Below are positions 48,801 to 57,647 of a stretch of 64,000 bases of DNA, one piece after another. The DNA comes from Acidobacteriota bacterium (GTDB lineage Bacteria > Acidobacteriota > Vicinamibacteria > Vicinamibacterales > JAKQTR01), in NCBI GenBank assembly GCA_029562975.1, contig JAKQTR010000038.1:310001-374000 (forward strand), written 5' to 3'. Under the pieces are notes generated by a model. The model saw only the letters and a program-made list of their open reading frames with translations. It did not search any database and was not told the DNA's origin. The first letter of the stretch is position 1; each line of letters starts with the position of its first letter. The position numbers were made by a program, and so were the translations under genes.

Positions 48801-49616
48801 ATGCACGAAGAGGTTCTATCCGCCGCGTCCGGGGCCATCCAGCGCGGCGAAGGAGCTGCACTGGTCACGGTGGTGTCGGCGCACGGCTCGACGCCACAGC
48901 GCCCGGGGGCGAAGATGCTCGTTCACGCCGACGGGCGGACTGTCGGAACGATCGGCGGAGGGGCGACCGAGCACGATGCGGTCGGCAAGGCCCAGACGGC
49001 TATTCGGACGGGCCGGGCGGAACTCCTCCACTACGACCTGGACACCGGCCGGGCCGGCGGGGAAGGAGGGCTCTGCGGAGGCCGGATGGACGTCTTCGTC
49101 GACCCGCTCGACACGCCGCCGAGCCTGTTCGTCGCCGGGGCCGGGCACGTGGGCCAGCAACTCGCCGCGCTCGCTGCCACGGTCGGCTTCGCCGTCCACG
49201 TCGTTGACGATCGCGAGGCCTTCGCAAACGCCGGCCGCTTCCCGTCCGCCGCGTCGATCGCCGTGGCCGACATCGCCTCGCACCTGCGGTCGGCGCCCAT
49301 CACCAGCTCGGCCTATGTCGTGGTGGTGACGCGCGGCCACGCGGACGACCTGGCGGCGATGCGGGCCCTCGCCGGTCGCGAGGCCAAGTACATCGGCATG
49401 ATCGGCAGCAAGGCCAAGGTCGCTCAGATCGTCGACGCGCTGGCGCTCGAGGGCGTCGCCCCCGACTGGCTGCGCCGCGTGCGCGCGCCGATCGGACTGA
49501 GGATCGGCGCGGTGTCGCCCGCCGAAATCGCCGTGAGCATCGTCGCGGAACTCGTGGCGGTCCGGCGCGGCGAGGCGACGGACGCATCTGCGGCGATGTC
49601 CATGAGCGGCCGATAA
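48801..49616 (+). CDS. xdhC: XdhC family molybdoenzyme maturation factor
   Basis: A 271-residue XdhC/CoxI protein. The N-terminal domain has VVSAHGSTPQRPGAKMLV and GTIGGGATE, the typical XdhC opening. A Rossmann domain follows (LFVAGAGHVGQQLAAL), with VVVTRGHADD and KYIGMIGSKAK near the end. XdhC inserts sulfurated molybdenum cofactor into xanthine dehydrogenase-type enzymes. No molybdenum hydroxylase lies in the window, but the next gene is a nucleobase-type amidohydrolase, fitting purine catabolism. ATG 48801 is chosen by homology and the adjacent TATAAT. Confidence 0.9.
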   Translation: MHEEVLSAASGAIQRGEGAALVTVVSAHGSTPQRPGAKMLVHADGRTVGTIGGGATEHDAVGKAQTAIRTGRAELLHYDLDTGRAGGEGGLCGGRMDVFVDPLDTPPSLFVAGAGHVGQQLAALAATVGFAVHVVDDREAFANAGRFPSAASIAVADIASHLRSAPITSSAYVVVVTRGHADDLAAMRALAGREAKYIGMIGSKAKVAQIVDALALEGVAPDWLRRVRAPIGLRIGAVSPAEIAVSIVAELVAVRRGEATDASAAMSMSGR

Positions 49617-49630
49617 CCGGAGCGGCGGAC

Positions 49631-50953
49631 ATGGCTTCCCTGCTCGTCCGGGGCGGTACGGTCCTGACGATGAGCGACGACCTCAGCGTCGTGCGGGGAG
49701 AGGTGTCAGTCAGGGACGGGCGCATCGAGGCCGTCGGGGCGGGGCTGCCCGGCTCGTGGGACACCATCATCGACGCGACGGACGCGCTGGTGCTGCCCGG
49801 GTTCGTGCAGTCGCACGTTCACCTGTGCCAGACGCTGTTCCGCGGGCTGGCCGACGACCTCCCCCTCCTCGAGTGGCTGCGCACGCGCATCTGGCCCCTC
49901 GAGGCGGCCCACACGCCCGGGACCCTGCGGGCGTCGGCCCGGCTCGCCGCGCTCGAGCTGCTCACGGGCGGCACGACGACGGTGCTGACGATGGAGACCG
50001 TGCACGACACCGAGGCGGTCTTCGAGGCCGTCGCCGAAACCGGGCTGCGGGCCGTCATCGGCAAGTGCATGATGGACGCCGACGCGGCGGCGCCGCGGCG
50101 CCTTCTGGAGCCCACGCAGGCCTCGATCGACGAGAGCCTGTCGCTGCGGAAACGGTGGCACGGCGCGGCGGGCGGCAGGATTCGCGCCGCCTTCGCGCCG
50201 CGCTTCGCCGTCTCGTGCTCGCAGGACCTGCTCGAGGCCGTGGGCGCGTTGGCGGCGGGCCACGGCGCGCTGGTTCACACGCACGCATCGGAGCAGCAGC
50301 CGGAGGTCGAACTCATCCGCCGGCGGACGGGCCGCCGCAACGTGCAGTACTTCGAGGACATCGGCCTCGCCTCGGAGCGGCTGTGCCTGGCGCACTGCAT
50401 CTGGATTGACGAGGCCGAGCAGGAGATCCTGGCGTCGCGCGGAGTGAAGGTGCTGCACTGTCCCAGCTCCAACCTGAAGCTCGGCAGCGGCATCGCTCCC
50501 GTTCCGGAACTGAGGGCCCGCGGCGTGTCGGTGTCCTTGGGCGCCGACGGCGCGGCGTGCAGCAACCGCCTCGACATGTTCGAGGAGATGCGGCTCGCGG
50601 CCCTGCTGCAGTCCGCGCGCCGCTCGCCGGGTGCGCTGACCGCGCGCGACGCGGTGTGGATGGCCACGCGCGAGGGCGCCAGGGCCCTCGGCCTCGACGC
50701 GGAGATCGGATCGATCGAGCCAGGCAAGCGGGCGGATCTCGTCGTCGTGCCCCTCGACCGCCCGCACCTCCTGCCGGGCGGCGACCCGTACTCGACCCTG
50801 GTGTACGCCGCGCGCCCGACCGACGTCCGCGCGACGATCGTGGATGGCGAGGTCCTCGTCCGCGACTTCCAGCCGACCAGCCTCGATCCCGAGGCCATCG
50901 TCGCCGAGGCGCGGGCGGCTGCCCGCGACCTGCGCTCGCGCGCCGGCTGCTAG
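49631..50953 (+). CDS. Amidohydrolase of the guanine/adenosine deaminase (ATZ/TrzA/MtaD) group
   Basis: A 440-residue metal-dependent deaminase. The metal-binding HxH is in FVQSHVHLCQTLFRG, a phrase typical of guanine, 8-oxoguanine and S-adenosylhomocysteine/methylthioadenosine deaminases. Further ligands are in LVHTHASE and LAHCIWI, and the catalytic aspartate is in SLGADGAACSNRLDMFEEMR. Composite beta-sandwich ends flank the barrel (LLVRGGTVLTM; GKRADLVVVPL). It lies 14 bp after xdhC, so a purine-base or nucleoside substrate is the likeliest guess; the exact one cannot be read from sequence. Confidence 0.87.
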   Translation: MASLLVRGGTVLTMSDDLSVVRGEVSVRDGRIEAVGAGLPGSWDTIIDATDALVLPGFVQSHVHLCQTLFRGLADDLPLLEWLRTRIWPLEAAHTPGTLRASARLAALELLTGGTTTVLTMETVHDTEAVFEAVAETGLRAVIGKCMMDADAAAPRRLLEPTQASIDESLSLRKRWHGAAGGRIRAAFAPRFAVSCSQDLLEAVGALAAGHGALVHTHASEQQPEVELIRRRTGRRNVQYFEDIGLASERLCLAHCIWIDEAEQEILASRGVKVLHCPSSNLKLGSGIAPVPELRARGVSVSLGADGAACSNRLDMFEEMRLAALLQSARRSPGALTARDAVWMATREGARALGLDAEIGSIEPGKRADLVVVPLDRPHLLPGGDPYSTLVYAARPTDVRATIVDGEVLVRDFQPTSLDPEAIVAEARAAARDLRSRAGC

Positions 50954-51013
50954 GACAGGCGGGGCCTCGCGCGCGCGGCGTCGGCGCGGCGCACGGGGGC
51001 GGGCGAGCCAAGT

Positions 51014-51022
51014 TGATATAAT
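51014..51022 (+). promoter_or_regulatory. Extended -10 for the hrcA-grpE-dnaJ operon
   Basis: TGA-TATAAT (51014-51022) is an extended -10 with a perfect hexamer and no obvious -35. The predicted leader is about 90 nt. No CIRCE element (TTAGCACTC-N9-GAGTGCTAA) is seen between 50954 and 51119. Confidence 0.5.
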
Positions 51023-51031
51023 GAAGGCAGG

Positions 51032-51045
51032 GGGAGCAGGCTCCC
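51032..51045 (+). promoter_or_regulatory. Inverted repeat just downstream of the hrcA -10
   Basis: GGGAGC-AG-GCTCCC is a perfect 6-bp inverted repeat starting 10 nt after the -10 box, at the expected transcription start. It is a candidate operator or 5' hairpin and does not resemble CIRCE. Confidence 0.3.
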
Positions 51046-51119
51046 GCGGCGGGGGGCGCGCTCCGCGCGCTATTGGCGCGGAATGTCCGAAGCCCGGGCC
51101 GGCGATCACCCCGTTTGTC

Positions 51120-52214
51120 ATGGTACGAGAGTCGGGCGCACTCGGCGAACGCACAAGGCGGATCCTGGCGACCCTGGTCCGGGAGCACATCGACACGGGC
51201 GGGCCCGTGGCGTCGCGGGCCCTGGTCCGGCGCGGCGGCTTCCGCCTGTCCTCGGCGACGATCCGGCACGTGCTCGCGCAGCTGGACGAATGGGGCTACG
51301 TGCGGCAGCCGCACGCCTCGGCCGGGCGCGTGCCGACCGATTTGGGCTACCGTTCTTACGTCGACGACCTGCTCACGAGGCCGCGGCTGGCCCGCTCCGC
51401 GGCGGCGGCCGACGCGCGGCTGCAGGACGCCCTGACGCGCCTCTCGGAGTCGGACACCGAGGGCGTCATGGCCTCCGTGCCGCACGTCCTGTCCCAGGCC
51501 TCGCACGCCGTGGCGTTCGCCCTGGTGCCGGATTGCGGCTCGGCGGCCTTCCATCGGATCGAGTTCGTGCCCCTCGGGGCCGGCCGCGTGCTGGTGGTCG
51601 TCGTCACGCGCACATCGCAGGTGACGCACAAGGTCATCGATCTCGACCCGGACCTGTCCCCGGCCGAGCTGGAACAGGCGTCGAACGCGCTCAACGCCGA
51701 GTTCTCGGGGATGCCTCTCGCCGACGTCCGCCGGACGATCCTCGAGCGGCTGTCCGAGGAGCGGCTGCGCTACGACCGCATCATGGCCAGGGCCCTGCGC
51801 CTCGTGCAGAGCAGCCTCGAGCGGGTCGGCGAAACGCAGACCCTGTTTGTCGAGGGCGCCTCGTCGCTCGTGAGCGAGGTGGCGGCCCCCTACAGCGGCA
51901 TCACGCTGTCGGCGCTGAGCACCCTGGTCACGATGATCGAAGAGAAGCACCGCCTCGTCCGCCTGCTCACGGAGTACATCGACGGGCCGGGGCTGACCGT
52001 CGTCATCGGGAGCGAGCACCAGGATCCGACCCTGCGGCAGTTCAGCCTCGTCGCCTCTACCTACGCCGACGGCGACCAGACCGGCACGATCGGCCTGATC
52101 GGCCCGCTCCGGATGCAGTACGTCCGGGCCATCCCGCTGGTGGACCACGTGGCGCACGCCGTGTCGCGCATCCTGGCCTGCGGTGCGAGGCCTCCGCGCG
52201 CCACTGACTCCTGA
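51120..52214 (+). CDS. hrcA: Heat-inducible transcription repressor HrcA
   Basis: A 364-residue repressor of chaperone genes. The N-terminal winged helix has ILATLVREHIDTGGPVASRA and LSSATIRHVLAQLDEWGYV, ending with PHASAGRVPTDLGYRSYVD, all family hallmarks. The GAF-like dimerisation domain and C-terminal EHQDPTLRQFSLVAS and GTIGLIGPLRMQY segments are present. ATG 51120 is preferred to in-frame upstream codons, which overlap the promoter. In many bacteria HrcA binds CIRCE and is helped by GroEL; no CIRCE was seen here, so its target may be elsewhere. It heads hrcA-grpE-dnaJ-prmA. Confidence 0.94.
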   Translation: MVRESGALGERTRRILATLVREHIDTGGPVASRALVRRGGFRLSSATIRHVLAQLDEWGYVRQPHASAGRVPTDLGYRSYVDDLLTRPRLARSAAAADARLQDALTRLSESDTEGVMASVPHVLSQASHAVAFALVPDCGSAAFHRIEFVPLGAGRVLVVVVTRTSQVTHKVIDLDPDLSPAELEQASNALNAEFSGMPLADVRRTILERLSEERLRYDRIMARALRLVQSSLERVGETQTLFVEGASSLVSEVAAPYSGITLSALSTLVTMIEEKHRLVRLLTEYIDGPGLTVVIGSEHQDPTLRQFSLVASTYADGDQTGTIGLIGPLRMQYVRAIPLVDHVAHAVSRILACGARPPRATDS

Positions 52215-52238
52215 ACGCCCGGCGACGCACGCTGATTC

Positions 52239-52799
52239 ATGACTGACGACACTCTCGCAGAGCAGCCAGACCGCGACACGCCCGGCCAGCCTCCGGAAGA
52301 GCGCACCCCCCCGGAGCTGCCGCCCGGATCGGACGCGCCGGCGATCGAGCAGGACCTCGAGGCCATCAGGCGCGAACTGGCCCGGGCCGAGGACCGGCTC
52401 CTTCGGACCGCGGCCGAGTTCGACAACTACCGGAAGCGCACCGAGCGCGAGCGACGCGAGCAAGCAGACCGGACCGTCGCCAGCCTGCTGCTGGACTTCC
52501 TGGCGGTGGTTGACGATCTCGAACGCGCGCTGACCGCCGGGGACGGCACGTCCGACGTCGCCGGGTACCGGCGGGGGGTCGAGCTGATTCACGCCGCCAT
52601 GCTCGACCTGCTCAAGCGCCGGAGCGTGACGCCGCTGGCTTCGGTCGGAACGGCGTTCGATCCCAACGTGCACCAGGCGGTGGCCGTCGTGGCTGCGGAC
52701 GGCCGTGCCGACGGCGAGGTCGTCGAGGAAGTCCGCCGAGGGTACCTGATTGGAGACGCCCTGCTCCGCCCGGCGATGGTGAAGGTCGCACGCTCGTGA
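52239..52799 (+). CDS. grpE: Nucleotide exchange factor GrpE
   Basis: A 186-residue DnaK cochaperone. An acidic, Pro-rich N-tail leads into a long coiled coil ([39 protein letters not shown]) and the C-terminal beta domain with [16 protein letters not shown] and [19 protein letters not shown]. The stop overlaps the dnaJ start as GTGA. dnaK, usually between grpE and dnaJ or nearby, is not in the window. Confidence 0.95.
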   Translation: MTDDTLAEQPDRDTPGQPPEERTPPELPPGSDAPAIEQDLEAIRRELARAEDRLLRTAAEFDNYRKRTERERREQADRTVASLLLDFLAVVDDLERALTAGDGTSDVAGYRRGVELIHAAMLDLLKRRSVTPLASVGTAFDPNVHQAVAVVAADGRADGEVVEEVRRGYLIGDALLRPAMVKVARS

Positions 52800-53944
52800 T
52801 CAAGCGCGATTACTACGAGGTCCTCGGCGTAGCCAAGACAGCCAGCGAGCAGGAGCTCAAGAGCGCGTACCGCAGGCTCGCGCTGAAGTACCACCCCGAC
52901 CGCAATCCCGGCAGCAAGGACGCCGAGGAGAAGTTCAAGGAGGCCGCGGAAGCCTACGCCGTCCTGGCCGACCCCGAGAAGCGGGCGGCCTACGATCGAT
53001 TCGGCCATCAGGGTGTCGGCACGGCCGGCGGCGGCGGATTCGACCCGACGGTGTTCGCGGGGTTCGAGGACATCTTCGGCGGCCTCGGCGACATCTTCGG
53101 GTTCGGCGACTTCTTCGGCGGCGCCCGGCGCCGCAGCGGCCCGCGGCGCGGCGCCGACCAGCGGTACGATCTCGAGATCAGCTTCCTTGAATCCGCCCGG
53201 GGCGTGGACACGACGATTCAGATTCCGCGCCTCGAGCCGTGCGCCACCTGCCACGGCAGCGGATCGGCCCCCGGCACGAGCCCGGCGCGGTGCCCGCAGT
53301 GCCAAGGCCGCGGGCAGCTTCGTTATCAGCAGGGATTCTTCGTCGTGTCGCGCACGTGCGGCCGGTGCGACGGCTCGGGCCGCGTCATCGAGTCCCCCTG
53401 TTCGGCGTGCCGGGGCGCCGGCCAGGTCACGCGCGACCGGAAGCTGACGGTCAAGGTGCCTGCAGGCATCGCGAGCGGGCAGCGCCTCAGGCTCGCGGGC
53501 GAAGGCGAGATGGGCGCGCTCGGAGGCCCCCCGGGCGATCTCTACGTCGTCATCCAGGTCCAGGAGCACGAGTTCTTCAGGCGCGAGGGGGACGACCTGT
53601 TCTGCCAGGTGTCCGTGAACTTCCCCACGCTGGTCCTGGGCGGCGAGATCCGCGTGCCGACGCTCGACGGTGACGAGCCGATCCGCGTGCCCGAGGGCAC
53701 CGACGCGGGCACGGTGATGCGCCTCCGCGGCAGGGGCATGCCCAGCGTGTCGGGCAGGGGCCGAGGCGACCTCCATGTGGCGCTGCAGCCACGGACGCCG
53801 AAGAAGCTGTCGAAGGACCAGCGCGCGGCGTTCGAGCGGCTGGCCAGGGTCCTCCCGCCGGAGAAGGTCGACCCGGCGCGCCGCCAGGACGGCGACGGCG
53901 ACGACCGGAACGTGTTTGAGCGCGTCAAGGACCTGTTCGGCTGA
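52796..53944 (+). CDS. dnaJ: Chaperone DnaJ (Hsp40)
   Basis: A 382-residue type I J-protein stimulating DnaK ATPase. The J domain has His33-Pro34-Asp35 in [10 protein letters not shown] Gly/Phe region follows ([20 protein letters not shown]), then four zinc-binding repeats [24 protein letters not shown] and CSACRGAG (about residues 150-215), and two C-terminal substrate-binding domains. The GTG start overlaps grpE; its stop overlaps the prmA ATG (TGATG). Confidence 0.96.
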   Translation: MIKRDYYEVLGVAKTASEQELKSAYRRLALKYHPDRNPGSKDAEEKFKEAAEAYAVLADPEKRAAYDRFGHQGVGTAGGGGFDPTVFAGFEDIFGGLGDIFGFGDFFGGARRRSGPRRGADQRYDLEISFLESARGVDTTIQIPRLEPCATCHGSGSAPGTSPARCPQCQGRGQLRYQQGFFVVSRTCGRCDGSGRVIESPCSACRGAGQVTRDRKLTVKVPAGIASGQRLRLAGEGEMGALGGPPGDLYVVIQVQEHEFFRREGDDLFCQVSVNFPTLVLGGEIRVPTLDGDEPIRVPEGTDAGTVMRLRGRGMPSVSGRGRGDLHVALQPRTPKKLSKDQRAAFERLARVLPPEKVDPARRQDGDGDDRNVFERVKDLFG

Positions 53945-54834
53945 TGCGGGCCTGGCCGGCCCTGCTGCTTCGCTTCCCCGCGGCCGGGCCTGGAGCGGGC
54001 GGCGCCGCTTCACTCCCGGATCTCGTGGCCGCTTCGCTCGACGGCCTCGATGTGATGGCCGTGCTCGAGCGGCCCGACGGCGCCTGGGAGGTCAGCTTCC
54101 GGGACGAACTCCGCCGGACCGAGGCCGCCCGGCGGCTGCTGGCCTGGCACGGCCGCCTTGGCTTGCGGATCACGCGGCTGGACCTGCCTGACGGCGACTG
54201 GGCCCGCCGTTCGCAGGCCTCGCTGCGAGCCGTCCGGGTGGGAGGCATCCGGGTGGCGCCGCCATGGGCGCAAGACGACGATCCAGCGGGCCCGGGCGTG
54301 ACCGTTGTCATCGAGCCGGCGATGGGATTCGGCACCGGGCACCACGCGACCACCAGGCTGTGTCTGGCCGCCCTCCAGCGCCTCGACTGTCGACGACGGC
54401 GCGTGCTGGACGTCGGCACGGGTTCGGGGGTGCTGGCCTTCGCCGCCTGCGCCCTCGGCGCGCGCGAGGCCCTCGGCGTCGACAGCGATGCCGACGCAAT
54501 CGAGAACGCCCGCGGGAACGCCGAGCTCAACGCGGGCCTGCCCGCCGTCCGCTTCGAGGAAGCGGACTTCCGCAGCCGCGCCATCGCGCCGGCGGACATC
54601 GTGCTCGCGAACCTGACGGGGGCCTTGCTGATGTCCGCCGCCGGCGCGCTCACGGCGCTGGTCGCCCCCGGGGGAACGCTGGTGGTGAGCGGCTTCACTC
54701 CGGACGAACGCCCGCAGGTGCTCGCGGCCTTCGCGCCGTGGGGCGAGGCGGTCTGGCAGCGGCAGGAAGACGGGTGGTGCGCCGCCATGGTCCGCGGCGG
54801 GTCGGCGCGCTACACGATCAGCTCGCCCCAGTAG
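53944..54834 (+). CDS. prmA: Ribosomal protein L11 methyltransferase
   Basis: A 296-residue SAM-dependent methyltransferase of the PrmA family. The substrate/SAM motif IEPAMGFGTGHHATTRLCL is diagnostic, followed by the nucleotide-binding VLDVGTGSGVLAFAACALGA and the post-motif LANLTGALL (usually NI or NL). It follows dnaJ with a 1-nt overlap, a common dnaJ-prmA-rsmE arrangement. The N-terminal L11-recognition region is less conserved. Its end overlaps rsmE on the opposite strand by 25 bp. Confidence 0.92.
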   Translation: MRAWPALLLRFPAAGPGAGGAASLPDLVAASLDGLDVMAVLERPDGAWEVSFRDELRRTEAARRLLAWHGRLGLRITRLDLPDGDWARRSQASLRAVRVGGIRVAPPWAQDDDPAGPGVTVVIEPAMGFGTGHHATTRLCLAALQRLDCRRRRVLDVGTGSGVLAFAACALGAREALGVDSDADAIENARGNAELNAGLPAVRFEEADFRSRAIAPADIVLANLTGALLMSAAGALTALVAPGGTLVVSGFTPDERPQVLAAFAPWGEAVWQRQEDGWCAAMVRGGSARYTISSPQ

Positions 54835-55553
54835 TGCCAGAGGACGCCGAGGGCCACGACAGGCACGGCGTCGGCCCGAAGGGTCCTCGGGCCGAGCGTG
54901 ACGGCCGCGCACCCCGACGCGACGGCGGCATCCACCTCGCCGCGGGTCCACCCGCCCTCGGGGCCGACGAGCACGAGCGCCGAGGCCGGCGCGCGCGGGA
55001 CGGGCCGGCGGGCCCGCGCGAGGCCCTCCGACGAGGGTTCCACCAGCACGACGCCCGCGTCGCGCCGGTGCCGCGCCAGGCATTCCGGCAGCGAACTCGG
55101 GGCGAACACCTCGGGCACGACTGCGCGCCCGCACTGCTTGGCCGACGCGACGGCGATGCGGCGCCATCGGTCGAGGCGCGTCCCGCGCGCGACGGCGGCC
55201 GGCGGAAGGTCAGACCGGTCCGTGAGCATCGGCTGGAGGGCCGCGACGCCCATCATCACCGCGTCCCGCACCACGGCGTCCGTCTTCTCGCCCTTCAGGA
55301 CGGCGACGCCGAGCGTGACGCTGACGCGGCACTCCCGCGCGGGCGCGACGGCGTCGCCCAGGACGACGGTGACGGTCCGGCCCTCGAGCGAGTCCACGCG
55401 GGCCTCGCGCTCGGCGCCGCGGCCGTCGAAGACCCGCACGGGCGAGCCGACCCTGGCCCGCAGCACGCGCCTGACGTGGTCGGCCTCGTCCGGGGGCAGC
55501 GCGGCCGTGCGGGCGCCGGGCGCGAGCGACGGCACGTAGAGGCGCGGCATCAT
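54810..55553 (-). CDS. rsmE: 16S rRNA (uracil-1498-N3)-methyltransferase
   Basis: A 247-residue SPOUT-class rRNA methyltransferase. The N-terminal PUA-like domain includes DEADHVRRVLRARVGSPVRV, and the knot region has LVGPEGGWTRGEVDAAV and LGPRTLRADAVPVVAL (usually TLRTETA). The ATGs at 55553 and 55550 are both possible. It converges on prmA with a 25-bp overlap. Confidence 0.93.
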   Translation of the reverse strand: MMPRLYVPSLAPGARTAALPPDEADHVRRVLRARVGSPVRVFDGRGAEREARVDSLEGRTVTVVLGDAVAPARECRVSVTLGVAVLKGEKTDAVVRDAVMMGVAALQPMLTDRSDLPPAAVARGTRLDRWRRIAVASAKQCGRAVVPEVFAPSSLPECLARHRRDAGVVLVEPSSEGLARARRPVPRAPASALVLVGPEGGWTRGEVDAAVASGCAAVTLGPRTLRADAVPVVALGVLWHYWGELIV

Positions 55554-55577
55554 GCGGCAATTATAAACAAGCCGCGC

Positions 55578-55583
55578 TATACT
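55578..55583 (+). promoter_or_regulatory. -10 box for the Ser/Thr kinase gene
   Basis: TATACT ends 16 nt before the ATG at 55600; the predicted leader is about 10 nt. No clear -35. Confidence 0.35.
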
Positions 55584-55599
55584 CCCCGGCAGGCGCTGC

Positions 55600-56583
55600 A
55601 TGTTCTTTCGCGGACAAACCATCGGCAAGTACAAGATCCTGTCGGCCCTCGGCAGCGGCGGATTCGGCACGGTGTACCTGGCCGAAGACACGTGGATCGG
55701 GAAGAAAGTCGCGCTGAAGGTCCCCCACCGCCAGAGCGTGAACTTCGGCGAACTGCTCCGCGAGCCGCGCCTGCTCGCCGTGCTCAATCACCCGAACATC
55801 GTGGCCGTCCTGACGGCGGAGAAGCAGGACAGCGTGTTCTTCATCGTGATGGAGTACGTGCCTGGCGAGACCCTCGAGTCGATCATCGGGCGCGACGGGG
55901 CCCTGGAACTGACGCGGGCGCTCGACCTCACGTGCCAGGTCTGCAACGCCCTCGACCACGCGCACCGCCAGGGCGTGCTGCACCGCGATCTCCGGCCGGC
56001 GAACATCATCGTGTCGGACACCGGGCTGGCGAAGGTAGCGGACTTCGGCACGTCGCGTTTCCTCGAGCTGGCGGCCATCGGCACCACCGTCATCGGCAGC
56101 CCGCCGTACATGGCTCCCGAGCAGTTCCACGGGCGCGCGACCTTCGCCTCGGACATCTACTCGCTCGGCGTCACGATGTACCAGATGATGACGGGCGTCC
56201 TGCCCTACCAGACGCCGGCGCCGGGCGACCTCGAGCGCCTGATGCGCGGCGAGCTGGTGGCGCCGCCTCGGCTGCGGAACGCGCGCATCCCGCCCCGGGT
56301 GAACGACATCATCCTCAAGGCGATGGCCCCGGACGTCTCCGAGCGCTACCCGCGCGCGGCGGACGTACTCGAAGACCTGCTCGGAGCGGACCGGCCCGCG
56401 TCCAGGCGCCCCACGGACCGGCCGACGCCGTCTCCGGCGGCGGCGCCGGCCGCGGCGGGCGAGGCCCCGCAGGCCGGCTGGGCGAGGACCCGCGATGTTC
56501 CCCAGCCGAAGTTCTGCCGACAGTGCCACAAGCCCCTCCACGCCCGGACCGACCGCTGCCCGTTCTGCGGCGAGGCACAGTAG
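55600..56583 (+). CDS. Soluble Ser/Thr protein kinase with C-terminal zinc ribbon
   Basis: A 327-residue Hanks-type kinase with intact catalysis: glycine loop GSGGFGTVY (18-26), ATP lysine Lys40 in VALK, HRD at 128-130 (HRDLRPAN; most bacterial kinases have HRDLKPAN, so the usual lysine is arginine here), DFG at 148-150, and YMAPEQ. There is no membrane segment. A Pro/Ala-rich linker leads to a C-terminal zinc-ribbon-like CRQCHKPLHARTDRCPFCGE (two CxxC pairs). In contrast to the two PEGA pseudokinases in this window, it should phosphorylate proteins. Its targets are unknown. Confidence 0.9.
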   Translation: MFFRGQTIGKYKILSALGSGGFGTVYLAEDTWIGKKVALKVPHRQSVNFGELLREPRLLAVLNHPNIVAVLTAEKQDSVFFIVMEYVPGETLESIIGRDGALELTRALDLTCQVCNALDHAHRQGVLHRDLRPANIIVSDTGLAKVADFGTSRFLELAAIGTTVIGSPPYMAPEQFHGRATFASDIYSLGVTMYQMMTGVLPYQTPAPGDLERLMRGELVAPPRLRNARIPPRVNDIILKAMAPDVSERYPRAADVLEDLLGADRPASRRPTDRPTPSPAAAPAAAGEAPQAGWARTRDVPQPKFCRQCHKPLHARTDRCPFCGEAQ

Positions 56584-56672
56584 AATGGCAGCCGGGTGGC
56601 CTGTGCGGGCCGGCGGGCGCGGGCGCCGAGCACGGCTCTTGCAGCACCACCCTTCACGCCAAGGAGCGCGCG

Positions 56673-57599
56673 ATGGCCTTCTCAGGAACCGGCAGGATCT
56701 GGATGAACGGGAGCTTCGTCGAGTGGGCCGACGCGAAGGTCCACATCGCCACCCACGCCCTGCACTACGGCAGCGCGGTGTTCGAGGGCGCCCGCTGCTA
56801 CGACACGCCGAAAGGGTCGGCCTGCTTCCGGCTGGACGCGCACATGCGCCGGCTGACGGAGTCCGCCAGGATCTACCGGATGGAGCTGGCCTACTCCCAG
56901 GCGCAACTCGAGACGGCGGTACTCGACACCATCCGCGCAAACGGCATGAAGGCCTGCTACATCCGCCCGCTGGCCTATCGCGGCTACGGGGCGCTCGGCG
57001 TCAATCCGTTCCCCTGTCCGGTGGACGTCGCGATCCTGGTCTGGGAGTGGGGCACGTACCTCGGTGAAGAGGCCCTCGAGCGGGGGGTGGACGTCCAGGT
57101 GAGCTCCTGGTCGCGGATGGCGCCGGACTCCTTTCCCTCGCTCGCGAAGACCAGCGCGAACTACGCCAACGCCGCGCTGATCAAGATGGACGCGATCGTC
57201 AACGGCTACGCCGAAGGGGTCGCGCTGGACAGCTTCGGTTACATCTCCGAGGGCTCGGGCGAGAACATCTTCGTGGTGCGCGACAACGTCATCTACACGC
57301 CGCCCGTGGCGGCGTCGATCCTGCCGGGGATCACGCGCGATTCGGTGATCACGCTGGCACGCGGCCTCGGGTACTGCGTGCGCGAGGAGATGCTGCCCCG
57401 CGAGATGCTCTACGTCGCCGACGAGGTGTTCTTCGTGGGCACGGCCGTCGAGATCACGCCGGTCCGTTCCGTCGACCGCATCGTCGTCGGCGCGGGGCAC
57501 CGCGGCCCCGTCACGAAGGCGCTGCAGGAGGCGTATTTCGGCGTCATCAACGGCAGCGCGCCGGACACGCACCGCTGGATCACGTACGTCGGCGCCTAG
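56673..57599 (+). CDS. ilvE: Branched-chain amino acid aminotransferase
   Basis: A 308-residue fold-type IV PLP enzyme for valine, leucine and isoleucine. The N-terminus WMNGSFVEWADAKVHIATHA and HYGSAVFEGARCY are family signatures. The PLP lysine is in LAKTSANYANAALIKMDA, with SEGSGENIFVV and GTAVEITPV downstream. ATG 56673 has AAGGAG 6 nt upstream; a long in-frame extension runs antisense-like through earlier genes and was rejected. Confidence 0.94.
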   Translation: MAFSGTGRIWMNGSFVEWADAKVHIATHALHYGSAVFEGARCYDTPKGSACFRLDAHMRRLTESARIYRMELAYSQAQLETAVLDTIRANGMKACYIRPLAYRGYGALGVNPFPCPVDVAILVWEWGTYLGEEALERGVDVQVSSWSRMAPDSFPSLAKTSANYANAALIKMDAIVNGYAEGVALDSFGYISEGSGENIFVVRDNVIYTPPVAASILPGITRDSVITLARGLGYCVREEMLPREMLYVADEVFFVGTAVEITPVRSVDRIVVGAGHRGPVTKALQEAYFGVINGSAPDTHRWITYVGA

Positions 57600-57647
57600 C
57601 TTGGCGCGGCGCCGGAACCGGCCGCGCGCGGCCGGAGGGGGTAGCCC

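Noticed and set aside
50954-51119. CIRCE operator
   Set aside because: No match to either half-site in the hrcA upstream region; only an unrelated GGGAGC dyad is present.
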